DNA from: Marisediminitalea aggregata
GTDB taxonomy: Bacteria; Pseudomonadota; Gammaproteobacteria; Enterobacterales; Alteromonadaceae
Reading direction: 5' to 3'
Assembly: GCF_900129565.1 (NCBI RefSeq)
Contig: NZ_FQWD01000001.1
Coordinates: 434,001-498,000 of the forward strand
Length of the DNA stretch: 64,000 nucleotides
Part shown: positions 43,397 through 53,293 of the stretch, in pieces
How the letters are laid out: each line of letters begins with the position of its first letter
Numbering within the stretch: the stretch's first letter is position 1
The notes under the pieces: generated by a model
Database searches by the model: none
Seen by the model: the letters and a program-made list of their open reading frames with translations, nothing else
Told to the model about the DNA's origin: nothing
Made by a program: the position numbers and the translations under genes

Positions 43397-43428
43397 ACCT
43401 TTTTTTATTGAGAATACAGGAGAGTGAA

Positions 43429-43995
43429 ATGAAAAAATTAGTAATAGGTGCATTACTGGGATTGTCATCTTTGGCTGCCAATGCCGCTGACTACGTCATT
43501 GATACCAATGGTGCACACGCATCGGTTAACTTTAAAATTCAACACTTAGGTTATTCCTGGTTAACTGGCCGTTTTAACGATTTCAGCGGTAATTTCAGCT
43601 ACGACCCGGCCAAGCCAGAAGCGTCTTCCATTACCGTGACCATCGACACCAACAGCATCGACTCAAACCATGCTGAGCGTGACAAGCATTTACGCGGCGG
43701 TGATTTCCTGTCGGTAAAGAAATACCCGGAAGCCAAATTCGTCAGCACCAAGGTAGAAGACCTGGGTGGCAATAAACTAAAAGTGTATGGTGACTTTACT
43801 CTGCACGGTAAAACCAATGCTATCGTTATCGACGCACAAAAAATTGGTGAAGGTGCAGATCCATGGGGCGGTTACCGCGCAGGTTTCGCTGGCACCACGA
43901 CCATTGCTTTAAAAGACTATGGTATCGACTACAACCTGGGCCCGGCATCGACCCACGTTGAACTGTCTCTACACGTGGAAGGCGTGAAGCAGTAA
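43429..43995 (+). CDS. yceI: YceI-family periplasmic lipid-binding protein
   Basis: 188 residues. A signal peptide (KKLVIGALLGLSSLAANA, cut at 21) and a lipocalin-like beta-barrel: YVIDTNGAHASVNFKIQHLG, IDTNSIDSNHAERDKHLRG, and the ending HVELSLHVEGVK. YceI-type proteins bind isoprenoid or quinone-like lipids in the periplasm. AGGAGAG lies before the ATG at 43429, chosen over an upstream start at 43408. Co-transcribed with the cytochrome b561 gene; a clear terminator follows. Confidence 0.93.
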   Translation: MKKLVIGALLGLSSLAANAADYVIDTNGAHASVNFKIQHLGYSWLTGRFNDFSGNFSYDPAKPEASSITVTIDTNSIDSNHAERDKHLRGGDFLSVKKYPEAKFVSTKVEDLGGNKLKVYGDFTLHGKTNAIVIDAQKIGEGADPWGGYRAGFAGTTTIALKDYGIDYNLGPASTHVELSLHVEGVKQ

Positions 43996-44023
43996 TCGAG
44001 TGATTAACCACGCTAATTACAAT

Positions 44024-44053
44024 AGCCGGATGCGTTCAGCGTCCGGCTTTTTT
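44024..44053 (+). terminator. Terminator of the cytochrome b561-yceI operon
   Basis: Arms AGCCGGA and TCCGGCT around a 12-base GC-mixed loop (TGCGTTCAGCG), followed by TTTTTC. Confidence 0.75.
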
Positions 44054-44407
44054 CTATCCGATGTATTCGTTTAGCTCAGTGATGTGAAGTAGCTCGCCAC
44101 TCGGCCCCCATACATAGAACACCTTTCCCCACGACTCTTGTTTGACTTCTTTGAGATTAGTCTTGTGCTGACTCCTGCTACAGCGCTCATAGGCCTGCTC
44201 AATACTATCCACACAAATTTGCAGCATAAAATTATTCGCCAGCGCCGGTTCATAGAAGCGTTGCAGAAACAGCGCACACTCACCGCTTTCACAAAGCGTG
44301 AGATCATCGGTTACGTAAGCCAATGAAAAGCCTATTTCCTCGTAAAACGCCTTTGAAACCTCATAGTTCTTGCAGGGAACAAATGCTTTTATGTCCTGAA
44401 CTGCCAT
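44054..44407 (-). CDS. VOC (glyoxalase/bleomycin-resistance) family protein
   Basis: 117 residues, one VOC domain: DIKAFVPCKNYEVSKAFYEE, FSLAYVTDDLTLCESG, then WGKVFYVWGPSGELLHITEL with the usual Glu/His metal position at the end. The family includes glyoxalase, dioxygenases and drug-binding proteins; substrate unknown. AAGGAG stands five bases before ATG 44407; the frame runs on upstream to 44524, but the extension is not VOC-like. Divergent from a membrane protein gene. Confidence 0.83.
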   Translation of the reverse strand: MAVQDIKAFVPCKNYEVSKAFYEEIGFSLAYVTDDLTLCESGECALFLQRFYEPALANNFMLQICVDSIEQAYERCSRSQHKTNLKEVKQESWGKVFYVWGPSGELLHITELNEYIG

Positions 44408-44517
44408 GCTAACTCCTTGCTTATTTTTGGCTAAACGAGCGTCTGGGTTTATTATGTGCCAGAAAATGAACCGCGAGCAAACTGAATGCTGGCAAAATAA
44501 ACACGGCGACAGAGTTA

Positions 44518-45198
44518 ATGACACAGGGAAGAATTCAGCTACAGGGTGCTATCGCGGCTTTCACTTGCGCAGCGTGCTTCATTATTGGCGCGGTCACACT
44601 GAAATGGATTGCACCGGATATCTATGTGTTTCCCGAAGGCCGGTTGCGGGTTATTGAGCAATACGGCGTGCTATTGCACGTATGGCACTTTATTATCTTT
44701 CCGTTAGTGGGTCTGTCGGTTTTATTTCTGAATCGTACGCTGGTAAAGCAAACTACCCCGCCACTGGGCGGATTCTCGACACTGTGCACGCTGGTAGCCT
44801 ATGTGGCTTTGTGTCACGACATTGCTATGTTTACCATCGAGACGTTATCTAACGAACTGTTTTTACAGCAGCATTTCGAATCCCATCAACAGCTTACCCA
44901 GCAGACCATGACGATCTATTCGGTACTGATTAAATTGCGAGCCAGCACTGAGTGGGGCATTGACGTCTGGTTGTGCTTAATGAATGTTTACCTGCTATTC
45001 CAACGACGTTTTCACCCCATTCTGCAGATCCTGGGGATAGCTGTAGGTGTGCTTGGGGTGCTTGTACTGTTCAATTCGTCATTCCACTACTTGGAATTCA
45101 CGTACCTAAGCGGCATGATTATCTGGTTTCTGAGTGTTGGTGTCTGGCTGGCAATCACCAACCCACCATCAACACATTCTGACAACCTTGGCACCTGA
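44518..45198 (+). CDS. Uncharacterised membrane protein, six helices
   Basis: 226 residues with about six membrane helices: GAIAAFTCAACFIIGAVTL, the second near 45-65 (VLLHVWHFIIFPLVGLSVLF), then FSTLCTLVAYVALCHDIAMF and a final pair near 165-210. Helix 2 and 3 carry His (HVWHF, CHDIAMF). The pattern recalls DUF4386-type proteins, uncertain. Its ATG lies inside the possible upstream extension of the VOC gene, supporting the shorter VOC start. Alone in its unit. Confidence 0.55.
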   Translation: MTQGRIQLQGAIAAFTCAACFIIGAVTLKWIAPDIYVFPEGRLRVIEQYGVLLHVWHFIIFPLVGLSVLFLNRTLVKQTTPPLGGFSTLCTLVAYVALCHDIAMFTIETLSNELFLQQHFESHQQLTQQTMTIYSVLIKLRASTEWGIDVWLCLMNVYLLFQRRFHPILQILGIAVGVLGVLVLFNSSFHYLEFTYLSGMIIWFLSVGVWLAITNPPSTHSDNLGT

Positions 45199-45531
45199 TC
45201 CACACACCTGTACTTTGGTATCAATTGGCGACAGATTGCCATACAGGCGAATTAAAAAAGTGAAATACACTTGCTAATCAGATGTTACAAACAGCCGTTT
45301 TCGGCTCCAGTGTTACGGCTTAAAACCACCGCAAAACGCGCTTAAACATTGCCACTGACAACCGCCAAATTGTTAATAAACTTACAATTAATTAACGCGC
45401 ATAAAGTCGTTTTTCAGGGTTTAATTTAGCGCCTAATCAAGTAAACTGTTACCGAGTTCAACACACTCCCCTGGATCAGCAGACAGGGCATAACTGAGCT
45501 GGCATACCTCAACATTGAATGGAGAATCGTT
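45199..45531. other. Promoter region of the deaminase gene
   Basis: About 330 bases without a gene. An AATTGT/ACAATT inverted repeat (45368-45389) with a 10-base centre stands in an AT-rich stretch, which is the best candidate for promoter or operator. A GGAGA site precedes the start of the next gene. Confidence 0.4.
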
Positions 45532-46890
45532 ATGCCTGCAACTCAGCGCATTTTTATTAAAAATCCCCTTTGTATTTTTGCCCCTGAATCAGCCGAACCG
45601 GTTACCGGATTAGTGATCAGCGGTGGTGTCATTGAGTCCCTGTTATACAACAACGAGCAGCCGCAAACCGCCTGTGACGAGGTATTTGATGCCTCAGGAC
45701 TGGTTATTCTGCCCGGATTAATCAACACCCATCACCACTTTTATCAGACCCTTACCCGTGCCTGGGCACCGGTAGTAAACCAGCCGTTATTTCCGTGGCT
45801 GCAGACCCTGTATCCGGTCTGGGCTCGATTGACGCCAGAAGCGTTGCATTTGGCCAGTCAGGTCGCCATGGCTGAATTGCTCTTATCGGGCTGTACCACG
45901 GCGGCCGACCATCATTACCTGTTCCCGGAAGGCCTTAACGACGCCATTGATATTCAGGTGGATGTCGTGAGGCAACTGGGCATGCGGGCTATGCTCACCC
46001 GCGGCTCGATGAGTCTGGGAGAAGCCGATGGCGGCCTGCCGCCGCAACATACGGTGCAGACCGGTGAAGCCATTCTAAAAGACAGCGAACGACTGATTCA
46101 GCAATACCACGAACGCGGTCCAAACGCGCAAATCCAAATTGCGTTGGCCCCGTGTTCCCCATTCTCCGTTACACGGGAAATCATGCAGCAAAGCGCAGAG
46201 TTGGCCGAAGCGCAGGACGTTCGCTTGCATACTCATCTGGCTGAAACCCTCGACGAGGAAGCGTTTTGCCTGAAGATGTTTGGCATGCGCACGGTTGATT
46301 ATCTGGAGAGTGTGGGTTGGTTAAGCGACCGTACCTGGTTGGCTCACGGCATTCACTTTAACGACGACGAAATACGCCGTTTAGGTGCAGCCGGCACTGG
46401 CATTTGCCATTGTCCGGTGTCGAATATGCGTCTGGCATCAGGTATATGCCCCACGTTAGATCTCATTGAAGCCGGCGCGCCGATTGGCTTAGGCGTAGAT
46501 GGTTCTGCGTCTAACGATGCTTCAAACCTGATGTATGAAGCGCGCCAGGCGTTGTATTTACAACGTTTGAAATATGGCGCTCAGGCTATTACCCCAGAGA
46601 AAGTCCTCAGTTGGGCAACCGTCGGCTCTGCCACTGTGTTAGGCCGCGACGATATTGGCCAAATAGCCGAAGGCAAAGCCGCGGATTTAGCCTGTTTTCG
46701 ACTGGATGAACTGCGTTTCAGTGGCTCCCACGATCCCATCGCAGCCCTGCTGTTATGCGGTGCAGAGCGAGCAGAACATGTCATGGTAAATGGTGAATGG
46801 CGCGTGACCGATGGACAAATCAACGGCCTGGATTTACCGGACCTTACTTCACGCCACAAAGCAGCCGCCAGTGCATTGATAACAGGCTAG
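45532..46890 (+). CDS. 8-oxoguanine deaminase-type amidohydrolase
   Basis: 452 residues, a metal amidohydrolase of the AtzA/TrzN/guanine-deaminase branch. The metal ligands appear in order: NTHHHFYQT (about 67-75), LHTHLAET (about 232-239), WLAHGIHF (about 265-272), and GVDGSASND (the Asp ligand, about 320-328). TRAWAPVVNQPLFPWLQTLYP is typical of 8-oxoguanine deaminases, which turn 8-oxoguanine into urate. The gene stands alone, upstream spacer of 330 bases, followed by a terminator. Confidence 0.83.
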   Translation: MPATQRIFIKNPLCIFAPESAEPVTGLVISGGVIESLLYNNEQPQTACDEVFDASGLVILPGLINTHHHFYQTLTRAWAPVVNQPLFPWLQTLYPVWARLTPEALHLASQVAMAELLLSGCTTAADHHYLFPEGLNDAIDIQVDVVRQLGMRAMLTRGSMSLGEADGGLPPQHTVQTGEAILKDSERLIQQYHERGPNAQIQIALAPCSPFSVTREIMQQSAELAEAQDVRLHTHLAETLDEEAFCLKMFGMRTVDYLESVGWLSDRTWLAHGIHFNDDEIRRLGAAGTGICHCPVSNMRLASGICPTLDLIEAGAPIGLGVDGSASNDASNLMYEARQALYLQRLKYGAQAITPEKVLSWATVGSATVLGRDDIGQIAEGKAADLACFRLDELRFSGSHDPIAALLLCGAERAEHVMVNGEWRVTDGQINGLDLPDLTSRHKAAASALITG

Positions 46891-46899
46891 AAAACAAAC

Positions 46900-46921
46900 A
46901 GGCCCGGAATACACCGGGCCT
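46900..46921. terminator. Terminator between deaminase and ndh
   Basis: Arms AGGCCCGG and CCGGGCCT (8 bp) around AATACA, with TATAGTTTAG after it on the plus strand and AAAC upstream (TGTTTGTTTTC on the minus strand). It serves two convergent genes. Confidence 0.75.
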
Positions 46922-46927
46922 TATAGT

Positions 46928-48220
46928 TTAGTGGAGCTTAAGTCGCGGGCTTACCAGGTTACTGACCTTGCGGGTAAGCAGTATCAACGCCCCTTTGAGC
47001 CACCCATGCACCGCAAATAAGTGCATGTTATACAGAGAGATATAGACCATTTTAGCGAGCCTTCCTTCAATAAACATGCTGCTGTTCGACAGCTTGCCCA
47101 TTAAGCTTCCCACCGTAGAGTATTTACTTAAGTGCACCAACGAACCGTAGTCGGTGTAAGTGTAGGTTTGCAGCGGTTTATGCATAAACAGATTGACCAG
47201 ATTTTTGGCGACCAAACTGGCCATTTGGTGGGCGGACTGGGCCCGTGGCGGTACCCATTTGCCATTTTCCTGCAACACACCACAGCAGTCACCCACCGCA
47301 AAAATCTTGTTGTCGACAGTGCTCTGTAATTCCGGCGTCACCAGGATTTGATTTGCTCTGTTCAGCTCAAAAATATTCAAATCTGCTATAAAATCAGGCA
47401 CTTTTACACCTGCAGACCAGACCATCAAATCGGCCTCGATGAGCGTTTCTTCGGCGGTAATAAACCCCGCTTTTTCAACCCGTGCAACGCGTGTCCCTTC
47501 CAGCACATCAATGCCTAATTTGGTCAGTGCCTTGCGAGCCGACGCGGCAATGCGCTCTGGCAACGCAGGTAAAATACGTGGTCCGGCTTCCAGGATCGAT
47601 ACCTTCAAACGTTCAGCAGACATCTCCGGCATACCATAAGCACGCGCGAGATTCGCCACATGGTGAAGCTGCGCAGCCAGTTCCGTACCTGTCGCCCCTG
47701 CGCCTACAATAGCGACGTGAATTTTATCTTTGTTCACGCCATCCTGATTAATCTTAAGCAGTTGATTTAACAGGGCTCTGTGGAAACGCTCAGCCTGATC
47801 CAACGAGTCCAGGCAGTAGCAATGCTCTGCTACTCCTAACGTGCCAAAATCATTGGTTACACTGCCAAATGCCAGCACCAGATAGTCGTACTCAACCGTA
47901 CGCTCTGGCAGGATTTCCTCGCCGTCATCATCGTAAAGTGGGTCCAAATAGATACTTTGGTTTTCACGGTCAATAAGACTCATGTTTCCAAGTTGGAACT
48001 GGTAGTGGTGCTGAGCCGCGTGCATGCGGTAATCCACGCCGTCTGACGCTTTGTTGATGATGCCTGCAGCTACTTCGTGCAGCAGGGGCTTCCATACGTG
48101 AGTGCGACTGCGATCCACCAGGATAACCTCTGCCAGCTTCTTTTTGCCGAGGGTTTTACTTAAACGGGTTACGAGCTCAAGACCGCCCGCACCGCCGCCA
48201 ACCACAACGATTTTTTTCAT
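46928..48220 (-). CDS. ndh: Type II NADH dehydrogenase (NDH-2)
   Basis: About 430 residues, a single-subunit, non-pumping NADH:quinone oxidoreductase at the inner membrane face. The FAD site is KKIVVVGGGAGGLELVTRLS; the NADH site is IHVAIVGAGATGTELAAQLH (about 173-192); the second FAD element is VDNKIFAVGDCCGV; and the C-terminal amphipathic helix region (WLKGALILLTRKVSNLVSP) attaches it to the membrane. ATG 48220 places the first motif properly, so I do not use the 48268 start. Next to a PQQ alcohol-oxidation locus it may help feed electrons into the chain. Confidence 0.9.
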   Translation of the reverse strand: MKKIVVVGGGAGGLELVTRLSKTLGKKKLAEVILVDRSRTHVWKPLLHEVAAGIINKASDGVDYRMHAAQHHYQFQLGNMSLIDRENQSIYLDPLYDDDGEEILPERTVEYDYLVLAFGSVTNDFGTLGVAEHCYCLDSLDQAERFHRALLNQLLKINQDGVNKDKIHVAIVGAGATGTELAAQLHHVANLARAYGMPEMSAERLKVSILEAGPRILPALPERIAASARKALTKLGIDVLEGTRVARVEKAGFITAEETLIEADLMVWSAGVKVPDFIADLNIFELNRANQILVTPELQSTVDNKIFAVGDCCGVLQENGKWVPPRAQSAHQMASLVAKNLVNLFMHKPLQTYTYTDYGSLVHLSKYSTVGSLMGKLSNSSMFIEGRLAKMVYISLYNMHLFAVHGWLKGALILLTRKVSNLVSPRLKLH

Positions 48221-48634
48221 AATAGACCTATTTATAAATGTGAATTGGTCTGCACAGGTGTCCTGCACACATCAATCAACACTCATAAACCGGCTTAGTC
48301 GTTTCTGGCGATGTCACCATTTTATGTTAACAAACTCAGCAAAAGCCAGTGCCTTTCTTAGGACTTTACGGGCGCTCAGAATAGCACTTTACAGCTAGTT
48401 AAAAACCCACCGTTTTAACCAGCACTTTGGTAGTAGTTCTTTTGGCCAGCATTCATCGGCGACTAAAGTGTGACGCAAAAGGCTCCTTTGTGGAGTACTC
48501 AATTTTCCTCGCCTAAACAATACTCATTCCAAAGAGTGGCGGCAACGAATCGCTACCGTTTGATGAGAGTGACAGTGGGATAGAAAAAAGTGTTACTCCG
48601 CGCAAAATTTAAAAAAATATAACGAGGGTTACAC
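48221..48634. other. Divergent spacer between ndh and porin
   Basis: About 410 bases with no reading frame of note. The part before the porin is AT-rich and carries a good ribosome-binding site (ACGAGGGTTACAC). No recognised operator. Confidence 0.45.
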
Positions 48635-49795
48635 ATGAAAAACATGAAATTTGCGTATAAACCACTATCCATTGCCTGTCTTACTCTTGCAGCGGCTTCA
48701 GCGAATGGCGCAGTGACCATTTATGACGATGCAGAGGTAGCAACCGTGTCGGTAGACGCGTCTTTTAACACATTTTACGTTAATTCATCGATTGATGGCG
48801 GTCCAAATGGCGATCGTGAACAGTCACGCGTAAAAATGGGCTTCCTGCCAAACTGGCTGGGTATGAGCTTCAGCAAACAAGTTGGCGACATGAAAGTCGG
48901 CGGCCGCTCATCGTTTTGGGTAACCATTAACGACACCAATACAGGCGTTACCAGCACCGGCATCGACGTACGTCAGTTCTATGCCACATTAGATGCTGAC
49001 TGGGGTCAGGTCTTGCTGGGTAAAGACTTTACACTGTTTAACCGCAGTAACATCTTCCTTGACGAAATTCTGCTTGGTTACGGCAACGTCAACGACACCC
49101 TGGGTCTGGTAGACGGCCAGGGCGTATCGTTCGGTAACATCGGTTCAGGTTACACCTACCCCTTCCCGGCTTCTCAAATTCGCTATACCTCTCCAACCTT
49201 CGCCGGTGGTCTTAAAGTCGCGGTGGCTTTAGTTGATCCATCACCAGTAAATGGTGCCGCCGACCGCGAAGAATCTGTACCTCGTATCGAAGGTGAGGTG
49301 ACTTACAGCACAGAATTTGACGGCGGTTCAGTAACAGCCTGGGTTGGCTTCCTGAATCAGTCTTCTGAATCATCCATGGGCGACGTTGACTCAACGGGCA
49401 CGTCTTACGGTGTGAAAGTGGGCTTTGGTGGCGTGTCGTTGCATGCATCAGGCTACAGCGGTGAAGGTATCGGTATTTTGCTTGGCCCAACCGAAGCCGC
49501 ATTAGGCCTGGCTCAAGTCACTATGTATGACACTGATTACAACGAACTAGACAGTCAGGGCTACTTACTGCAAGCGTCTTACACGCTGGACGCCAACCGT
49601 TTTGTCCTGTCTTACGGCGAAAACGAAGTTGAGAACGCTGACTACATTGCTCATGAAGCAATGCAAGCCGCGTGGTTCCATTCGTACAACAGCAACGTGA
49701 CCTTCGCAGTTGAGTATTCAACCAGCGAATTCAGCGGCATCCTGGGTGCCGAAGAAGCAGACACCGTTGCCGTTGGTGCCATTGTTAATTTTTAA
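48635..49795 (+). CDS. Outer-membrane general porin
   Basis: 386 residues. A signal peptide (LSIACLTLAAASANGA) precedes a 16-stranded-type barrel with a loop 3-like region (VRQFYATLDADWGQVLLGKD) typical of OmpC/porin-4 family proteins, and a terminal Phe (VAVGAIVNF). A small acidic channel seems likely from the Asp/Glu/Thr-rich loops. It lies 126 bases before the aldehyde dehydrogenase gene, in the same direction, and may supply alcohols to the periplasmic oxidase (inference). Confidence 0.85.
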   Translation: MKNMKFAYKPLSIACLTLAAASANGAVTIYDDAEVATVSVDASFNTFYVNSSIDGGPNGDREQSRVKMGFLPNWLGMSFSKQVGDMKVGGRSSFWVTINDTNTGVTSTGIDVRQFYATLDADWGQVLLGKDFTLFNRSNIFLDEILLGYGNVNDTLGLVDGQGVSFGNIGSGYTYPFPASQIRYTSPTFAGGLKVAVALVDPSPVNGAADREESVPRIEGEVTYSTEFDGGSVTAWVGFLNQSSESSMGDVDSTGTSYGVKVGFGGVSLHASGYSGEGIGILLGPTEAALGLAQVTMYDTDYNELDSQGYLLQASYTLDANRFVLSYGENEVENADYIAHEAMQAAWFHSYNSNVTFAVEYSTSEFSGILGAEEADTVAVGAIVNF

Positions 49796-49796
49796 G

Positions 49797-49824
49797 GCTG
49801 CTTGATTGCCAGAAAGCAGCTTTG
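49797..49824 (+). terminator. Stem-loop after the porin gene
   Basis: Arms GCTGCTT and AAGCAGC around a 10-base loop, then TTTGT. It lies just after the porin stop. A second small hairpin (GGGAGG/CCTCCC) follows at 49849-49868. Confidence 0.55.
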
Positions 49825-49921
49825 TATTACGGCCGTCGATGCCGTTGTGGGAGGAAAAAATACCTCCCGCGCAATCGACAATCTGGCAACGCTTTTATAA
49901 TTGATTACCGGAGTAAGCAAC

Positions 49922-51439
49922 ATGATCTATGCAGCACCTGGAACAGAAAATTCTGTCGTCTCATTTAAATCACGATACGAAAACTACATTGGCGGCGAGT
50001 GGGTTGCTCCCGTTAAAGGTCAGTATTTCGACAACGTATCACCTGTTAACAACGAAGTATTTTGTGAAATCCCACGCTCTTCAGCGGAAGATATTGAACT
50101 GGCGCTGGACGCCGCTCACAAAGCAAAAGCAGCCTGGGGCAAAACCTCAGTCACTGAACGCTCTAATCTGATTTTAAAGATAGCTGACCGTATTGAAGCC
50201 AACCTTGAAGCGCTGGCCGTAGCCGAAACCTGGGATAATGGTAAAGCAGTTCGCGAAACATTGAACGCTGATATTCCTTTAGCTGCTGACCACTTCCGTT
50301 ATTTCGCAGGTTGTATCCGCGCTCAGGAAGGTGGTATTAGCGAAATTGACCAAAACACTATCGCGTATCACTTCCACGAGCCTTTAGGTGTTGTTGGCCA
50401 AATCATTCCATGGAACTTCCCACTACTGATGGCTGCGTGGAAACTGGCGCCAGCGCTGGCTGCGGGTAACTGTATCGTACTGAAGCCAGCTGAGCAGACA
50501 CCTGCGTCTATCCTGGTTCTAATGGAAATCATTGGTGACCTACTGCCACCAGGCGTACTGAACGTTGTAAACGGCTTCGGTAGAGAAGCGGGTGAAGCGC
50601 TGGCAACCAGCAAGCGTATTGCAAAAATTGCTTTCACTGGTTCAACCCCAGTAGGTGCCCACATCTTAAAATGTGCAGCAGACAACATTATTCCTTCTAC
50701 TGTGGAACTGGGCGGTAAGTCGCCAAACATCTACTTCAGCGATGTCATGAAGCACGAAGATGAGTTCCTGAGTAAATGTGTTGAAGGTACGGTTCTGGCA
50801 TTCTTCAACCAGGGTGAAGTATGTACGTGTCCTTCACGTGCCCTGATCCAGGAAGATATGTACGATGATTTCATCTCTCTGGTTATTGCCCGTACTCAGC
50901 AAATCAAACGTGGTAACCCGCTCGATACCGATACGCAGGTTGGTGCGCAGGCATCAGCACAACAGTACGAAAAAATTCTGGGTTATCTGGAACTCGGTAA
51001 GAAAGAAGGTGCCGAGGTACTTATCGGTGGCGGCCCTGCCAACGTTGAAGGTTTCAGCAACGGTTTCTATGTACAACCAACACTGCTGAAAGGTTCAAAT
51101 GACATGCGTGTGTTCCAGGAAGAAATCTTCGGCCCGGTTGTAGGTGTAACTACCTTTAAAGACGAAGCAGAAGCACTGGCTATTGCCAACAACACTGAGT
51201 TTGGCTTAGGTGCAGGTGTCTGGACACGTGATACAAACCTTGCCTACCGTATGGGTCGCGGCATTGAAGCGGGTCGTGTGTGGATGAACTGCTACCACGC
51301 TTACCCAGCTCACGCAGCATTCGGTGGCTATAAGAAATCTGGGGTGGGCCGTGAGAACCACAAAATGATGCTCGACCACTATCAGCAAACCAAAAACCTG
51401 CTGACTAGCTACGACATCAACCCATTGGGCTTTTTCTAA
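49922..51439 (+). CDS. exaC: NAD-dependent aldehyde dehydrogenase, ExaC-type
   Basis: About 505 residues, an aldehyde dehydrogenase like ExaC of Pseudomonas, which oxidises acetaldehyde from the PQQ ethanol dehydrogenase. The general-base region is [14 protein letters not shown], and the nucleophile Cys301 in [13 protein letters not shown] matches ALDH2 Cys302. NAD motif: [20 protein letters not shown] with [12 protein letters not shown] lies nine bases before ATG 49922 (start at 49901 rejected). It stands close to the PQQ locus, as in Pseudomonas exaABC, but transcribed alone and ended by a strong hairpin. Confidence 0.9.
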   Translation: MIYAAPGTENSVVSFKSRYENYIGGEWVAPVKGQYFDNVSPVNNEVFCEIPRSSAEDIELALDAAHKAKAAWGKTSVTERSNLILKIADRIEANLEALAVAETWDNGKAVRETLNADIPLAADHFRYFAGCIRAQEGGISEIDQNTIAYHFHEPLGVVGQIIPWNFPLLMAAWKLAPALAAGNCIVLKPAEQTPASILVLMEIIGDLLPPGVLNVVNGFGREAGEALATSKRIAKIAFTGSTPVGAHILKCAADNIIPSTVELGGKSPNIYFSDVMKHEDEFLSKCVEGTVLAFFNQGEVCTCPSRALIQEDMYDDFISLVIARTQQIKRGNPLDTDTQVGAQASAQQYEKILGYLELGKKEGAEVLIGGGPANVEGFSNGFYVQPTLLKGSNDMRVFQEEIFGPVVGVTTFKDEAEALAIANNTEFGLGAGVWTRDTNLAYRMGRGIEAGRVWMNCYHAYPAHAAFGGYKKSGVGRENHKMMLDHYQQTKNLLTSYDINPLGFF

Positions 51440-51467
51440 AAGCGTTGCCATTACTGGCGTAAGTAAC

Positions 51468-51495
51468 GATCTCCGCGTTCGCGCGGAGATCTTTT
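51468..51495 (+). terminator. Rho-independent terminator of exaC
   Basis: Perfect 10-bp arms GATCTCCGCG and CGCGGAGATC with a TTCG loop, followed by TTTT. The UUCG-type loop makes it very stable. Confidence 0.85.
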
Positions 51496-51552
51496 ACGGC
51501 CTTCGCGAGTCACTTGCCGTTTCACACTTACTTTGAGGTTAGAAGTGAACGT

Positions 51553-52545
51553 ATGAGAATCGCCGTTCTTATCTCATCATTTCTCGTTCTTCTGCTGTTA
51601 CCCACGGCACATGCATCCAGTCAGCTTCCCGTACTTCGCGTTGGTGTATTGACCTACGGTACCCTTAACTGGGAACTCGACATTGCCAAACAAGACGCAC
51701 CTGAAAACGTTGGCTATCAGCTTGAACTGGTTCCATTAGGTTCGCCGCAAGCATTAACTATTGCGCTGCAAGGCGGAGCGGTGGACATGATCATAGGTGA
51801 CTGGCTATGGGCCGCTCGCCAACATCTTCATCAGCGTGAATTCTATTTTTACCCCTATTCAACCGCTGCAGGGACCCTTATCGCATCCCCTGCGCTGAGC
51901 AACCAGTCAATCAAGGCACTGGACGGAAAAACACTGGGCATTGCCGGAGGCAAAGCCAATAAAAACTACATCCTGTACCGGGCCTATGCTCTCAAGCAAT
52001 TTAATGTTGATATTGCCAGCATTACGACCATCAAGTTCGCGGCACCGCCAATGCTGAACTCACTCCTGAAACGCGGTGATATTGATGCGGTACTCACCTT
52101 CTGGCATTACGCGGCTGTGCTTACCAACGACAACTACACGCCCATGCTCACCATGCAGGACATACTCAACAGCTTTGGTATTCAAAAAGAAGTACCTGTG
52201 CTGGGGTGGCTGTTCAAACGTGAGTGGGGCGACCAACATGCTGAGTTGGTAAACGCTTTTCTGCAACGCTCATATGCTATCCGTAGCATGCTCAACAAAC
52301 AGGACGACATGTGGAAGAATATTAATTCTTTTACAAGTAAATACCCGGCATCGGTTCAACCTGCGCTGATCAGTGCCTATCGTGCGGGCATTCCTACCCG
52401 GTGGGGACCGGCGACTTGGCAGGACATGCAAACAATCCTAAGGGTAATCAAGCAATACGACGATGCCCAAACGCTAACCGGGCAACTGGACACCCTTCCC
52501 ACTTCCCTATTCTGGCAAAACACCGTGTTAGGATCCCATGAATAA
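51553..52545 (+). CDS. ABC importer substrate-binding protein, SsuA/NrtA/TauA-like
   Basis: About 330 residues with a signal peptide (RIAVLISSFLVLLLLPTAHA) and a two-lobed periplasmic binding fold: VGVLTYGTLNWELDIAKQD, then GAVDMIIGDWLWAAR, and LKRGDIDAVLTFWHYA. Sulfonate, nitrate, taurine and thiamine-precursor binders belong here; the ligand is not evident. ATG 51553 starts the signal peptide. It overlaps the permease gene by eight bases, and is the first of a three-gene operon next to exaC. Confidence 0.82.
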   Translation: MRIAVLISSFLVLLLLPTAHASSQLPVLRVGVLTYGTLNWELDIAKQDAPENVGYQLELVPLGSPQALTIALQGGAVDMIIGDWLWAARQHLHQREFYFYPYSTAAGTLIASPALSNQSIKALDGKTLGIAGGKANKNYILYRAYALKQFNVDIASITTIKFAAPPMLNSLLKRGDIDAVLTFWHYAAVLTNDNYTPMLTMQDILNSFGIQKEVPVLGWLFKREWGDQHAELVNAFLQRSYAIRSMLNKQDDMWKNINSFTSKYPASVQPALISAYRAGIPTRWGPATWQDMQTILRVIKQYDDAQTLTGQLDTLPTSLFWQNTVLGSHE

Positions 52546-53293
52546 TCCTAAACAGCCCCATGCATCGCTAATTCGCGTATGCTCTGTTGTAGGGCTGATT
52601 GTAATTTGGCAATCTGTTGTAAGCCTCATCGAGCCTGCGCTGCTCCCGTCTCCACTGGAGGTAATTAACAGTCTGTGGCAGCACTCGGAATCCGGTGAAT
52701 TACCTCACCACTTAGGTATTACGCTGGGGCGCATTGCGATTAGTTTTAGTATCGCGATGGTGCTGGGCAGTGTACTTGGTATTCTGATGGGGAAATTCCG
52801 GTACCTTGATTTATGGCTCGACAGCCTTACCACCCTGGCGCTGAATATTCCGGCTTTGGTAACGATCATTCTTTGTTTTATCTGGTTTGGTCTGAATGAA
52901 GTAGCTGCACTCACCGCAGTGATTGTAAACAAAACACCCAACATCGCCGTTACCCTTCGCGAAGGAGCGCGCGCTGTCGACGCTCAGTTACTGGCGGTAG
53001 GTAAAGCGTATCGACTGCCCTTAACGCGCCAGGTTACCCACGTATATTTGCCACAACTGTACCCGTATTTTTTAGCCGCGGCCCGCAGTGGACTCGCGCT
53101 GGTTTGGAAAATTGTGCTGGTTGTAGAGCTGCTCGGTTGCAGTAGCGGCGTAGGATTTCAACTGTCGCTGTTTTTCCAGTTTTTTGATATCACCAGCGTG
53201 CTGGCTTATACCCTGGCATTTGCCTGTATTATTTTTGCCGTTGAAGCAGGGATTCTGCGTCCTTGGGAACGGAGGGGTCTACGATGGCGTTAA
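52538..53293 (+). CDS. ABC importer permease, SsuC-like
   Basis: 251 residues, about six membrane helices, with the EAA-type loop near 155-175 (EGARAVDAQLLAVGKAYRLP, where the usual A-x-x-x-G spacing is kept). FFDITSVLAYTLAFACIIFA is a late helix. It belongs to the BPD-transport group of the nitrate/sulfonate/taurine type. It overlaps the binding protein gene by eight bases and the ATPase gene by ten, so the three make one transporter. Confidence 0.87.
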   Translation: MNNPKQPHASLIRVCSVVGLIVIWQSVVSLIEPALLPSPLEVINSLWQHSESGELPHHLGITLGRIAISFSIAMVLGSVLGILMGKFRYLDLWLDSLTTLALNIPALVTIILCFIWFGLNEVAALTAVIVNKTPNIAVTLREGARAVDAQLLAVGKAYRLPLTRQVTHVYLPQLYPYFLAAARSGLALVWKIVLVVELLGCSSGVGFQLSLFFQFFDITSVLAYTLAFACIIFAVEAGILRPWERRGLRWR